In this document: positions 1-5,923 of the stretch, in pieces
How positions within the stretch are numbered: position 1 is the stretch's first letter
How the letters are laid out: each line of letters starts with the position of its first letter
DNA from: Bacteroidales bacterium
GTDB lineage: Bacteria > Bacteroidota > Bacteroidia > Bacteroidales > UBA7960
Length of the DNA stretch: 5,978 nt
Assembly: GCA_003451785.1 (NCBI GenBank)
Contig: DMJL01000095.1
Location: forward strand, 1 to 5,978
Direction: 5' to 3'
Translations under genes and position numbers: made by a program
Notes under the pieces: generated by a model
The model's database searches: none
The model's input: the letters and a program-made list of their open reading frames with translations, nothing else
Told to the model about the DNA's origin: nothing

Positions 1-23
1 GAAATTTTTGGTTTTGCTTCGCC
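1..23 (+). repeat. Left copy of 23-bp terminal inverted repeat
   Basis: Positions 1-23 are the exact reverse complement of 5705-5727, with no mismatch across 23 bases (core ggttttgcttcgcc). Inside the pair the sequences diverge at once. Outside it nothing can be said, because this copy sits at the window edge and may extend further. The pair encloses the whole operon. It could be the ends of a mobile cassette or two opposed copies of a dispersed intergenic repeat. No transposase or integrase is present to decide. Confidence 0.8.
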
Positions 24-93
24 ACAAGGAAACTCCACAAAGGGCAACAAAGTTATCACATTGAAGCCCATTTGCTCCATTTCCTTGTGGCGA
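19..93. repeat. 14-bp perfect inverted repeat (19-32 / 80-93)
   Basis: The arm tcgccacaaggaaa (19-32) is perfectly complementary to tttccttgtggcga (80-93), separated by 47 bases. It abuts and partly overlaps the 23-bp terminal repeat, so the left end has a composite structure. It could form a cruciform or an RNA stem-loop. Its role is unknown. Confidence 0.65.
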
Positions 94-138
94 CCGAGGC
101 ACGTGCCATAGCGACGTTTAGTGGTAGCTCTAACGTCC

Positions 139-216
139 GCGAACCACACACAAGCGCCTACGCATAGCCCGCTCGCATTCGCTCGCGCTGGCTGCTTCGG
201 CGTTGTGTGCGTTCGC
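139..216. repeat. Long imperfect inverted repeat / potential stem-loop
   Basis: Three helical blocks pair in order: gcgaac (139-144) with gttcgc (211-216), cacacaa (147-153) with ttgtgtg (203-209), and cgcc (155-158) with ggcg (199-202). This gives 17 base pairs with small internal bulges around a loop at 159-198, which itself carries a gctcgc repeat. It may be a structured RNA end or a REP-like element. No known RNA family is recognised. Confidence 0.5.
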
Positions 217-325
217 TTGGTGGCTTCGAGAAAGTTTGGTGGTAACTCAAAGAAAATGAATTGTGCTGAGGCACAAGCAAATCTATATGTGCTTGCCCCA
301 CCCGCCCCATGCGCGCACAAAGTCC

Positions 326-340
326 GTCCGCTACGCGGAC
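326..340 (-). terminator. Hairpin just downstream of the adenine methylase, weak terminator candidate
   Basis: gtccgc (326-331) and gcggac (335-340) form a 6-bp GC-rich stem with a 3-base loop, starting 14 bases past the stop codon of the last operon gene. On the minus strand it is followed by ggactttgtg, so there is no real U-tract. It could mark the operon's 3' end, but it is not a canonical intrinsic terminator. Confidence 0.3.
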
Positions 341-353
341 AGCTCCCTTGAAA

Positions 354-1202
354 CTAAATGCTTGTAGGCGATTCCACTCTTGGTATTAAAAGATTCTTAC
401 TGAAAAACAATATCTCCTTTCCCATTCTGGCATTATAAGCAGTATGAAAGAAGGTGTATTCTTTCTTGTTGCATTTGTCGTACATCTTTTTTATTTCTGA
501 TGTATTGTCGTAAGAGACAATCCATTTTGCTTTCTTAATCTTTTTTATCTCTTCACTCACTCTTTCATGATCCTGATGGGCGTAGTGGTTCATATAAAGA
601 GAGGGGCCTTTCAAGTAGTAAGGAGGATCAAAATAAAAAATGGTGTCTTTATCTTTATTTATTTTTTTGACAAGATCCAATGCGTCCATATTTTTAATAT
701 GGATATACTTTTTATGAATAGCTATAAATTTTATTCTGTCTATAAGTTCTTGTTTATTGAAACGACAGTTTATCTTATAGTTTCCATCTTGAGAAACACC
801 ACCGATCATTCCACCATCGATAATTCCAGAATAATTTGTCCTGTTTAAGTAAAATGTGGAAAATCCAAGTTTCAGTAAGTTTTTTTCAGTTGCTTTATTG
901 TTTTGAATTTTTTTCTGTTTACGCCAAGTTTCCAACGTAACATCTGTGTTTCTAATCTTTCTGCAAAACTTTTCTGTATCGTTCAGTATTGAATACCAAA
1001 AAGCATAAATAGCGCGGTCGTAATCGTTGATAGTTACCTCCTTAACATGTCCATTAAAAAGCAGATGCAATGCTACGGAAGCTCCGCCAGCATACGGTTC
1101 AACATAATGACCGCTAACAGCATTTTTTTCGCATATTAAAGCAACGAATTTTGCTAGTTTATTTTTACCCCCAGGGTATCTTAATGGTGAATAGAATTGC
1201 AT
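354..1202 (-). CDS. D12-class (Dam-like) N6-adenine DNA methyltransferase
   Basis: This 282-residue protein should transfer a methyl group from S-adenosylmethionine to the N6 of adenine within a short DNA target. The alpha-class (D12) signature is complete: the N-terminal motif SPLRYPGGK (5-13), SAM-binding motif I EPYAGGASV (35-43), the family segment FYLNRTNYSGII (117-128) followed by GGMIGG, and the catalytic DPPY (192-195). Its length is normal for Dam-type enzymes. The target cannot be read from sequence; GATC is one possibility only by family analogy. It starts 3 bp after the stop of the ParB-like gene with no Shine-Dalgarno site, so translation is probably coupled. It ends in TAG and is the last gene of the operon. 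It may protect host DNA from an activity of the ParB-like partner, or be an extra modification gene; this is inference. Confidence 0.93.
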   Translation of the reverse strand: MQFYSPLRYPGGKNKLAKFVALICEKNAVSGHYVEPYAGGASVALHLLFNGHVKEVTINDYDRAIYAFWYSILNDTEKFCRKIRNTDVTLETWRKQKKIQNNKATEKNLLKLGFSTFYLNRTNYSGIIDGGMIGGVSQDGNYKINCRFNKQELIDRIKFIAIHKKYIHIKNMDALDLVKKINKDKDTIFYFDPPYYLKGPSLYMNHYAHQDHERVSEEIKKIKKAKWIVSYDNTSEIKKMYDKCNKKEYTFFHTAYNARMGKEILFFSKNLLIPRVESPTSI

Positions 1203-1205
1203 AAT

Positions 1206-2597
1206 TTATTTTTTAGAATCCACCTGTTTTTGATAATCTTCAAATATGTGCTTTATAAGCGGATAGACTTGATCCCATGCGTCTTTCACTCTATCTCCAA
1301 CGGCAAAAACATCAGAGTTATGATTTATGCTGTCCAAATACCATTTATTCTTTTCAATTTCCTGGACCACTTGCTCCATTTTTGGATTAGAACTACTCTT
1401 AAAATCTGATTTTATTTTTGCTAAAACATGACTCAGCATTACAAATTTTTTCTTTCCATTTTTATCTGTGGGAGTAGGCAATCCTCCTGTATCTTCAAGG
1501 TATTTTTTGATAGTAATTTCTAGGAATGTTCTCAGAAGATCAGCTGTTGCATTTGGAAATTTTATGTAATCAAGAGTTTGTAACTCCCAAAGCACCCTTC
1601 CAATTCCAGGGCTATCAAAAGGGCTTATAAACTTTGATGAAACGAGAATATCTCTTTTCTTTGTGAGTGGTTTTGTTGGCGGCTTAAATGCAGAGGCAGA
1701 CTTTTTTTGTTTTTGTCCAACTTGTTCTTTTCCAAGAATCTCTTTTACAACAGAATTCAAATACCTTTCTCTATCACTCTCTTTGGATAATTCCTTACGT
1801 GATGTAGCGATACCAGAAACGATGTCTGATATTACCCGTGAATAGACTTTATCAAAATCATCACTGGATGGAACTTTTGCTTCCCCCGTAGTTTTATTGA
1901 ATTCAATTCCTAATTTATTTTGTACATAGCCATCTGAATAAAACCTCTCCAATGTCGATATGGGAAAGGTCCTTTTATTCATCGCTTTCGCCTTAATTTC
2001 TTGAGATGTATGCTTAAGCGCCAGAGCAACATTGTGCATTTCATACATTTTTATATACGAAGGTATATCAACTCCCTTATATCGTTCAATAAGTTTTTCA
2101 ACCGATTGCCCCTGCTCTTTTTGAGCATAATAAAAATATGCTCGCCGTAATGCGCTCCAAACCTTTCTTGTGGTTTTCGTATGCTTAGCCGCGAGATATT
2201 CCATTGCCTCATTTCGAGATGTAGCAACATGTACTGAAATATCCTCAATCGGCTGACTATCAGTCATTAACTTTTCTATTCTATGTATATATTTTGAAGG
2301 AGCGATAGATGGGCTCAGCATCGCTTTTAATGAAACAATTCTTCTGTTTCCATCCAAGACTACGTACTTATTAGCTTCTTTCACAACTACAGGTGGCTCA
2401 TCTGGAAAGTACCCATTCTGATAAATACTTTCCAAGACGCTCATCGCATCTTCATTGAGAAACAAATCATTTATAATCTCATTTTGGGTTCCATGCTCTG
2501 TTTCTAGGCGCACATTATTAATATCCAAGACAAGATTTTTGATCTTGACCTTTTCGAGCTTCCACTCATATTGATAATTAATAATTTGCTTTTTCAT
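1206..2597 (-). CDS. ParB-like (ParB/Srx-fold) protein with LDGNRR motif and uncharacterised C-terminal region
   Basis: 463 residues. The N-terminal part (about 15-130) resembles the ParB/sulfiredoxin-fold nucleotide-binding domain: a leading segment KIKNLVLDINNVRLE (18-32), then NGYFPDEPPVVV (61-72), and the hallmark VVLDGNRRIVSLKAM (79-93) with D82, R85 and R86. The same position carries GERR in chromosomal ParB and DGQQR-like motifs in related defence proteins. A basic helical middle (about 135-290) is followed by a Lys/Ser/Pro-rich linker (about 294-316). The helical C-terminal domain contains FPNATADLLRTFLEITIKKYLED at 347-369, given here as key residues R356 and E360. That part recalls helical domains in antiphage proteins, but I cannot name the family. 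There is no ParA partner, so plasmid partition is unlikely. The 3-bp spacing to the adenine methylase suggests a functional pair. The biochemical activity (nuclease, NTPase or DNA-binding regulator) is unknown. Confidence 0.75.
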   Translation of the reverse strand: MKKQIINYQYEWKLEKVKIKNLVLDINNVRLETEHGTQNEIINDLFLNEDAMSVLESIYQNGYFPDEPPVVVKEANKYVVLDGNRRIVSLKAMLSPSIAPSKYIHRIEKLMTDSQPIEDISVHVATSRNEAMEYLAAKHTKTTRKVWSALRRAYFYYAQKEQGQSVEKLIERYKGVDIPSYIKMYEMHNVALALKHTSQEIKAKAMNKRTFPISTLERFYSDGYVQNKLGIEFNKTTGEAKVPSSDDFDKVYSRVISDIVSGIATSRKELSKESDRERYLNSVVKEILGKEQVGQKQKKSASAFKPPTKPLTKKRDILVSSKFISPFDSPGIGRVLWELQTLDYIKFPNATADLLRTFLEITIKKYLEDTGGLPTPTDKNGKKKFVMLSHVLAKIKSDFKSSSNPKMEQVVQEIEKNKWYLDSINHNSDVFAVGDRVKDAWDQVYPLIKHIFEDYQKQVDSKK

Positions 2598-2603
2598 ATC
2601 TCT

Positions 2604-2633
2604 ATTTTATCTTATTTACACAACATCTGACAA
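2604..2633 (-). promoter_or_regulatory. Candidate internal promoter for the ParB-like/adenine methylase pair
   Basis: In the 41-bp gap after the endonuclease gene, the minus strand reads TTGTCA (2633-2628), an 18-bp spacer, then TAAAAT (2609-2604). Each hexamer differs from the sigma-70 consensus at one position. Only 6 bases separate the -10 box from the ATG at 2597, so initiation at the usual distance would fall on or beside the A of the start codon and give a leaderless mRNA. The gene pair could thus be expressed independently of the restriction genes. Confidence 0.45.
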
Positions 2634-2638
2634 TTTCC

Positions 2639-3730
2639 TTACTTCAAAAATCGTATTTGTAAATTAAGCTTCATTCGTTGTTCTCCATCTTCTTCGTAGA
2701 TTCGACCGAATCCATGACGCGAAGTGCTTGGGGTGTCCAGTTTAGTGTTGTGAAAGAGATAATCCTCAAATTTATCTCGATTGTAAAGGTGGTAACAGAC
2801 AACCTCTCCATCTTCTTTGACAATAATGTATCCCCCATGAGCTTCAGTATAACCATCCCAATCTTTACTTGGAATCATGCCCAATGCAATAGCGGAAAGA
2901 AATCTTTTTATGTTTAGGATTAGCATATCTTTTGTGAAATCGATATGATCCATAAAATCAGAATCCTCGGCAATTTTATCTACGAGATCTTTGATAGTAG
3001 TTCCATTCCCCATGTAATAATGCTTCAACATTTGAGCGACAATATCAGGGAATATGGAATCAACTTTACGTAAATTTTTACGGAAAGTCGCATTGTCCAT
3101 ACTAATAAATTCCAAGCCTGCACCTGCTCCATATGAAAGTTTCGTCGCCTCTCTAACAGACATATCGTCAGAATTTTGAACAGGCACACCATCTCTGGTA
3201 CCGATACGATATACAAAATTTGTGACTCCCGAAGCATTGAGTAACGTGGCTGGAGAACCGAGCATTGATTTAATGCTGAAACCTAGTTCAGGAAATTCAG
3301 GTGATTTTTTATCATGCAGAACAATGGTCAAGTCGGCTTTTTTACCACTTGAAGCACGCATTTGAGTACAGTGAAGATCGTGCATCGGACTTGCTGCGCT
3401 CGCGACTTCAAATGTCGTACCTTTGGAATTTTTAATTTGCTCAAAAACATTGGCGACACTCCCTTTGATTTTTTCAAGATCAATTATTGCTATCTCTGCA
3501 TTTTCATCAGATACAACAACTTTGCCATCGTTTCTTGAGATGTCGTATTCTTTCTTTCCAATCGCTTCTTGTCGGATTATTTTTAGGACAATATGAAAAT
3601 GTTCCTCAAGGATTTTTAGATTTTTGTCAGCAGTAAAAACTTTCCCGTCAGTCAGGATTTTAATAAAGGCATAGAACTCAGACCATTCGCCCTTGTTGCC
3701 TGTGAGAGTTGTTTTAGTTTTGTTTGTCAT
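2639..3730 (-). CDS. HpaII-family type II restriction endonuclease
   Basis: This 363-residue protein closely resembles the HpaII restriction endonuclease family, whose type member (about 358 residues) cuts CCGG. Recognised features are the N-terminal block GNKGEWSEFYAF (11-22) with LTDGKVFTADKNLK after it; a PD-(D/E)XK-like core with KADLTIVL (131-138, D133) and GFSIKSMLGSPATLLNAS (150-167, K154); and a C-terminal HGFGRIYEEDGEQRMKLNLQIRF segment (key residues R343, K354, Q358). The length is full and no frame break is seen. The ATG lies inside the methylase gene, overlapping its last 17 bp, so nuclease translation is probably coupled to methylase translation. No Shine-Dalgarno site is visible. 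In context it is the toxic cutting partner of the upstream cytosine methylase. The family match is from memory of conserved blocks, not from a search; CCGG specificity is inferred. Confidence 0.86.
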   Translation of the reverse strand: MTNKTKTTLTGNKGEWSEFYAFIKILTDGKVFTADKNLKILEEHFHIVLKIIRQEAIGKKEYDISRNDGKVVVSDENAEIAIIDLEKIKGSVANVFEQIKNSKGTTFEVASAASPMHDLHCTQMRASSGKKADLTIVLHDKKSPEFPELGFSIKSMLGSPATLLNASGVTNFVYRIGTRDGVPVQNSDDMSVREATKLSYGAGAGLEFISMDNATFRKNLRKVDSIFPDIVAQMLKHYYMGNGTTIKDLVDKIAEDSDFMDHIDFTKDMLILNIKRFLSAIALGMIPSKDWDGYTEAHGGYIIVKEDGEVVCYHLYNRDKFEDYLFHNTKLDTPSTSRHGFGRIYEEDGEQRMKLNLQIRFLK

Positions 3731-5384
3731 ATTTTTCTAGTGTTTCAATTATTCTTTCCGCAACAGCTTGAATTGCAGGTACAGCGACAGAGTTGCCGAG
3801 CTGCTTCATTGATTGTACTGACGACACATCTTCAGGAAACTCAAACCATTCGGGGAATCCTTGCATTTTCAAGCCCTCTTTAGGTCCGAGCTGGACTACT
3901 TTTCCATCCACGCGATACGCGTCCCAATTGCGTCGATCAGTGATCTGGCTTCCGCGCCCTCCTACACGAAGTGTAAATCCGACATCTTTATTACACTTTC
4001 CACCGAAAATATCGGACATTGTGTATTTCAATTCCTTGACTGGTTCGGGCCATTCAAAATCATGTCCGTCTCTGAAACCGACCATAAACAAACGCGGTCG
4101 GTGTTGTGGCATACCAAAATCCGATGCTTTAACGATTTTTGCATGGAATGAATAGCCGAGATCTTCTTCAATAATACGCTTAATTGTTTCAAATGTTTTT
4201 CCTCCATCGTGGGCGTAAAGACCCCGCACGTTTTCAAGGAAAAATGCCTTGGGTTGCTTTTCTTTCATAAGGCGAACTACATCAAAAAACAATGTGCCGC
4301 GTGCTTCATTAAAACCTTTCTTGAAACCTGCTTGTGAAAATGGCTGACAAGGAAAGCCACCCGTAATGATGTCAAAATCAGGCATTTCTTTTTCGTTCAC
4401 CTTAGTGATATCGCCAACGAAATTGCCATTTCTAAATATATCTGGAGATACTTTATAAAAGTTGTGCCTGTACGTAGTTCGTGCTTTTTCGTCCCATTCG
4501 GACACAAACACACATTCAGCGCCCGCATTATGAAAGGCAACATGGAAACCGCCAATACCTGCAAAGAGATCGATAAACTTATGTTTGGTTTTTGTTATAG
4601 GTTCGGGTGCTTTATCATTTACTCCGAGAAAATACATATGACGAGAATCCACAAGCAGATCAAAAAGTGATCCTTGGTTGCCTTCGGCAACATAATCAGT
4701 CGCCTTTGGTTCTACTTTTTGCAATTCAGCAAGAATACTATGCACGCCTCGTTCTGCGATGATAAGGAAGTCAAGGACGTTGATACCGACAATTTTACCC
4801 GCTTCAACAATTCGAGCAGCGACTTGTTTGTCTTCGTCGCTTGGTGATGGATCACCTGATGGATGATTATGAATAACAATGACGCTGGCAGCATGTTTTT
4901 CAAGTCCGGGAGCAAATACTTCTCGCGGGTGGATAATACTCTTGTCTAATGTGCCAACTGAAACAATCTCTTTGTGAACCAATACACTTCGTGCATTGAG
5001 GTAAAGACAAACTAGATGTTCCTTTTTTGCGGTTTTCAATTCGGGGACTAATCGTGCAGCATCAAGCGCCGATAATACTTTGTGCTCCTCATCACCATTG
5101 TGTTTTTCATACATTCGATTTGCCAACGCAAACATTGATGCAATTTGTAACGCTTTGGCGTCCCCGATGCCTGGAATCTGTTTCAAGTCTTCCACCGTCG
5201 CATCCATAAGTTTGTCGCCAAACTTTCGAGATATTTTTTGAGCAAGCACTTTAACATTTGTGCCTTTAATACCGCTCCCGAGCAAAATAGCCAACAACTC
5301 ACTGTCGGTCAGAGCATCACTGCCTTTTTCGAGAAACTTCTCGCGAGGCCTATCATGTTTTGGAGTGTCTTTTAACTTTGTCAT
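3714..5384 (-). CDS. RadC (JAMM/MPN) - C5-cytosine DNA methyltransferase fusion protein
   Basis: 556 residues in one uninterrupted frame. Residues 1-225 are a full-length RadC: DRPREKFLEKG (11-21), a helix-hairpin-helix QIPGIGDAKAL (69-79), and an MPN domain with intact JAMM residues E139, H172, H174, S182 and D185 (HNHPSGDPSPSDED). After a linker (about 226-267) comes a C5 methylase: motif I DLFAGIGG (272-279), motif IV GGFPCQPFS with nucleophile C346, motif VI ENVRG (384-388), motif VIII QHRPR (427-431), a small target-recognition region with RVGGRGS (473-479), and motif X GNSVAVP (530-536). The methylase half should form 5-methylcytosine and protect the sites cut by the downstream HpaII-like nuclease, probably CCGG. 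RadC's biochemical role is unresolved even in model bacteria. The gene starts 7 bp after the regulator and overlaps the nuclease gene by 17 bp. An in-frame Met250 (4637-4635) could give a free 307-residue methylase. Confidence 0.95.
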   Translation of the reverse strand: MTKLKDTPKHDRPREKFLEKGSDALTDSELLAILLGSGIKGTNVKVLAQKISRKFGDKLMDATVEDLKQIPGIGDAKALQIASMFALANRMYEKHNGDEEHKVLSALDAARLVPELKTAKKEHLVCLYLNARSVLVHKEIVSVGTLDKSIIHPREVFAPGLEKHAASVIVIHNHPSGDPSPSDEDKQVAARIVEAGKIVGINVLDFLIIAERGVHSILAELQKVEPKATDYVAEGNQGSLFDLLVDSRHMYFLGVNDKAPEPITKTKHKFIDLFAGIGGFHVAFHNAGAECVFVSEWDEKARTTYRHNFYKVSPDIFRNGNFVGDITKVNEKEMPDFDIITGGFPCQPFSQAGFKKGFNEARGTLFFDVVRLMKEKQPKAFFLENVRGLYAHDGGKTFETIKRIIEEDLGYSFHAKIVKASDFGMPQHRPRLFMVGFRDGHDFEWPEPVKELKYTMSDIFGGKCNKDVGFTLRVGGRGSQITDRRNWDAYRVDGKVVQLGPKEGLKMQGFPEWFEFPEDVSSVQSMKQLGNSVAVPAIQAVAERIIETLEKYDKQN

Positions 5385-5391
5385 ATGATTA

Positions 5392-5601
5392 TTATTTCAG
5401 AAGCATATCAATACTCACACCCAGCGCCTTGGCGACCTTTTCCATTGTGCTAATAGTAAGATTTTGTTTGCCATTCTCAACATTACTAATATACGCCCGA
5501 TCTAACCCTAACTCACGGCAAATGTCGCCTTGCGACATGCCTTTTTCGAGTCGTATTTTTTTCATGTTCTCACCAAATTTTTGTGCTGTGGATTTTGCCA
5601 T
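5392..5601 (-). CDS. Small XRE/Cro-type helix-turn-helix regulator (controller-protein-like)
   Basis: 69 residues from the ATG at 5601-5599. Nearly the whole protein is an XRE HTH domain: FGENMKKIRLEKGMSQGDI, then the recognition region GLDRAYISNVENGKQNLT, ending in MEKVAKALGVSIDMLLK. The DRAYISNVENGK segment matches C proteins of type II restriction-modification systems, which bind DNA as dimers and time nuclease expression. An in-frame ATG at 5676 would add 25 residues, but they are not HTH-like and would start upstream of the best promoter, so the shorter start is preferred. The gene ends 7 bp before the RadC-methylase fusion and heads the operon. No Shine-Dalgarno site precedes it. It probably controls its own promoter and therefore the methylase and nuclease; this is inferred from family and position. 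Confidence 0.86.
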   Translation of the reverse strand: MAKSTAQKFGENMKKIRLEKGMSQGDICRELGLDRAYISNVENGKQNLTISTMEKVAKALGVSIDMLLK

Positions 5602-5628
5602 ATTATATGAAAACTTATCAACATGATT

Positions 5629-5658
5629 ATTATAGCACTCACTTGTGTTTTGACTCAA
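5629..5658 (-). promoter_or_regulatory. Operon promoter with extended -10
   Basis: The minus strand carries a perfect TATAAT (5634-5629) preceded by TGC, giving an extended -10 (TGnTATAAT). Eighteen bases upstream is TTGAGT (5658-5653), a partial -35 matching four of six consensus bases. Predicted initiation near 5622 leaves a leader of about 20 bases before the regulator's ATG at 5601. This would be the main promoter of the controller-methylase-nuclease genes. Confidence 0.6.
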
Positions 5659-5679
5659 TATTAAGTTATAATACAAGTG
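5640..5679. promoter_or_regulatory. Candidate regulator operator: dyad overlapping the promoter
   Basis: cacttgt (5640-5646) and acaagtg (5673-5679) form a perfect 7-bp inverted repeat with centres 33 bp apart, about three helical turns. The proximal arm lies in the -10/-35 spacer and the distal arm lies upstream of the -35. This geometry would suit autoregulation by the HTH protein, but C-protein operators vary and no known C-box consensus is matched. Confidence 0.35.
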
Positions 5680-5684
5680 TGCAA

Positions 5685-5696
5685 AACAATATTGTT
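5685..5696. promoter_or_regulatory. 12-bp perfect palindrome upstream of the operon promoter
   Basis: aacaatattgtt is perfectly self-complementary and sits about 27 bp upstream of the -35. Such a short AT-rich palindrome is a typical size for a dimeric HTH binding site. It could be a second operator, but chance occurrence in AT-rich DNA cannot be excluded. Confidence 0.3.
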
Positions 5697-5704
5697 ATGA
5701 CTAC

Positions 5705-5727
5705 GGCGAAGCAAAACCAAAAATTTC
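5705..5727 (-). repeat. Right copy of 23-bp terminal inverted repeat
   Basis: This is the exact reverse complement of positions 1-23. It lies 104 bp upstream of the regulator's start codon, outside the operon promoter, so the repeat pair encloses all five genes together with their control region. Confidence 0.8.
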
Positions 5728-5813
5728 CTTTCCATTTCTTTTTCCGCTTCGCGGTGGAGGGGTGGGGGGGGAGGAGACGCGAGAAAAATGCAAGGAAATT
5801 TTTTGGTTTTTGC
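5711..5813. repeat. Stem formed by the right repeat and a diverged third copy
   Basis: 5711-5730 pairs with 5792-5813 over 20 bp with two single-base bulges. The third copy (5794-5813) differs from 1-17 only by one extra T in each T-run. The enclosed 61 bases carry ccgc-ttc-gcgg (5744-5754) and a G-rich tract. This looks like a REP/MITE-like palindromic unit, which would make the 23-bp repeat part of a dispersed family. Confidence 0.55.
5754..5776 (+). other. G-rich tract with an eight-G run
   Basis: The tract contains runs of 2, 4, 8 and 2 Gs separated by single A or T bases, in the loop of the preceding stem. A G-quadruplex is conceivable, but only three clean GGG blocks are available, so it would need two tetrads or a bulge. 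It may also be a point of assembly error. Confidence 0.35.
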
Positions 5814-5923
5814 ACACGCGAGTCCGCGAGCGTGTCCGAGGCGCATTGTATTGCTTCCCCACGCAATCGGGGCGTACGGAGAGGTTTAGAGCCACTACGC
5901 GCTCCGCGCGTGCGATTAGTCGT

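Larger units (their letters stand above)
1..353. other. Left non-coding flank rich in inverted repeats
   Basis: I see no convincing gene in this stretch downstream of the operon. A 76-codon open frame on the plus strand (121-351) has low-complexity, repeat-driven composition and no recognisable family. The region is markedly more GC-rich than the neighbouring genes. It is filled with dyad structures: a 14-bp inverted repeat (19-32/80-93), a perfect 10-bp palindrome ggcacgtgcc (98-107), a long imperfect inverted repeat (139-216), a hairpin ttgtgc-tgag-gcacaa (261-276), and a hairpin at 326-340. Such density suggests REP-like intergenic elements or structured transcript ends. No tRNA or rRNA is visible. 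Confidence 0.6.

Noticed and set aside
121..351. Plus-strand open frame of 76 codons in the left flank
   Set aside because: It runs through hairpin-forming repeats, has no recognisable domain or ribosome site, and its composition follows the repeats rather than a protein.
567..848. Plus-strand open frame opposite the adenine methylase
   Set aside because: It is antisense to a gene with a complete set of conserved motifs and has no domain of its own.
354..5384. GATC avoidance as a clue to the adenine methylase target
   Set aside because: GATC occurs many times through the genes with no sign of depletion, so it gives no evidence for or against GATC as the target.
5650..5672. Plus-strand TTGACT and TATAAT pair upstream of the operon
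   Set aside because: The spacer is only 11 bases, too short for a normal promoter, and no gene lies downstream on that strand within the window.
5602..5676. N-terminal extension of the HTH regulator from the ATG at 5676
   Set aside because: The extra 25 residues are not part of the HTH fold, and the best promoter (-10 at 5629-5634) starts transcription downstream of that codon.
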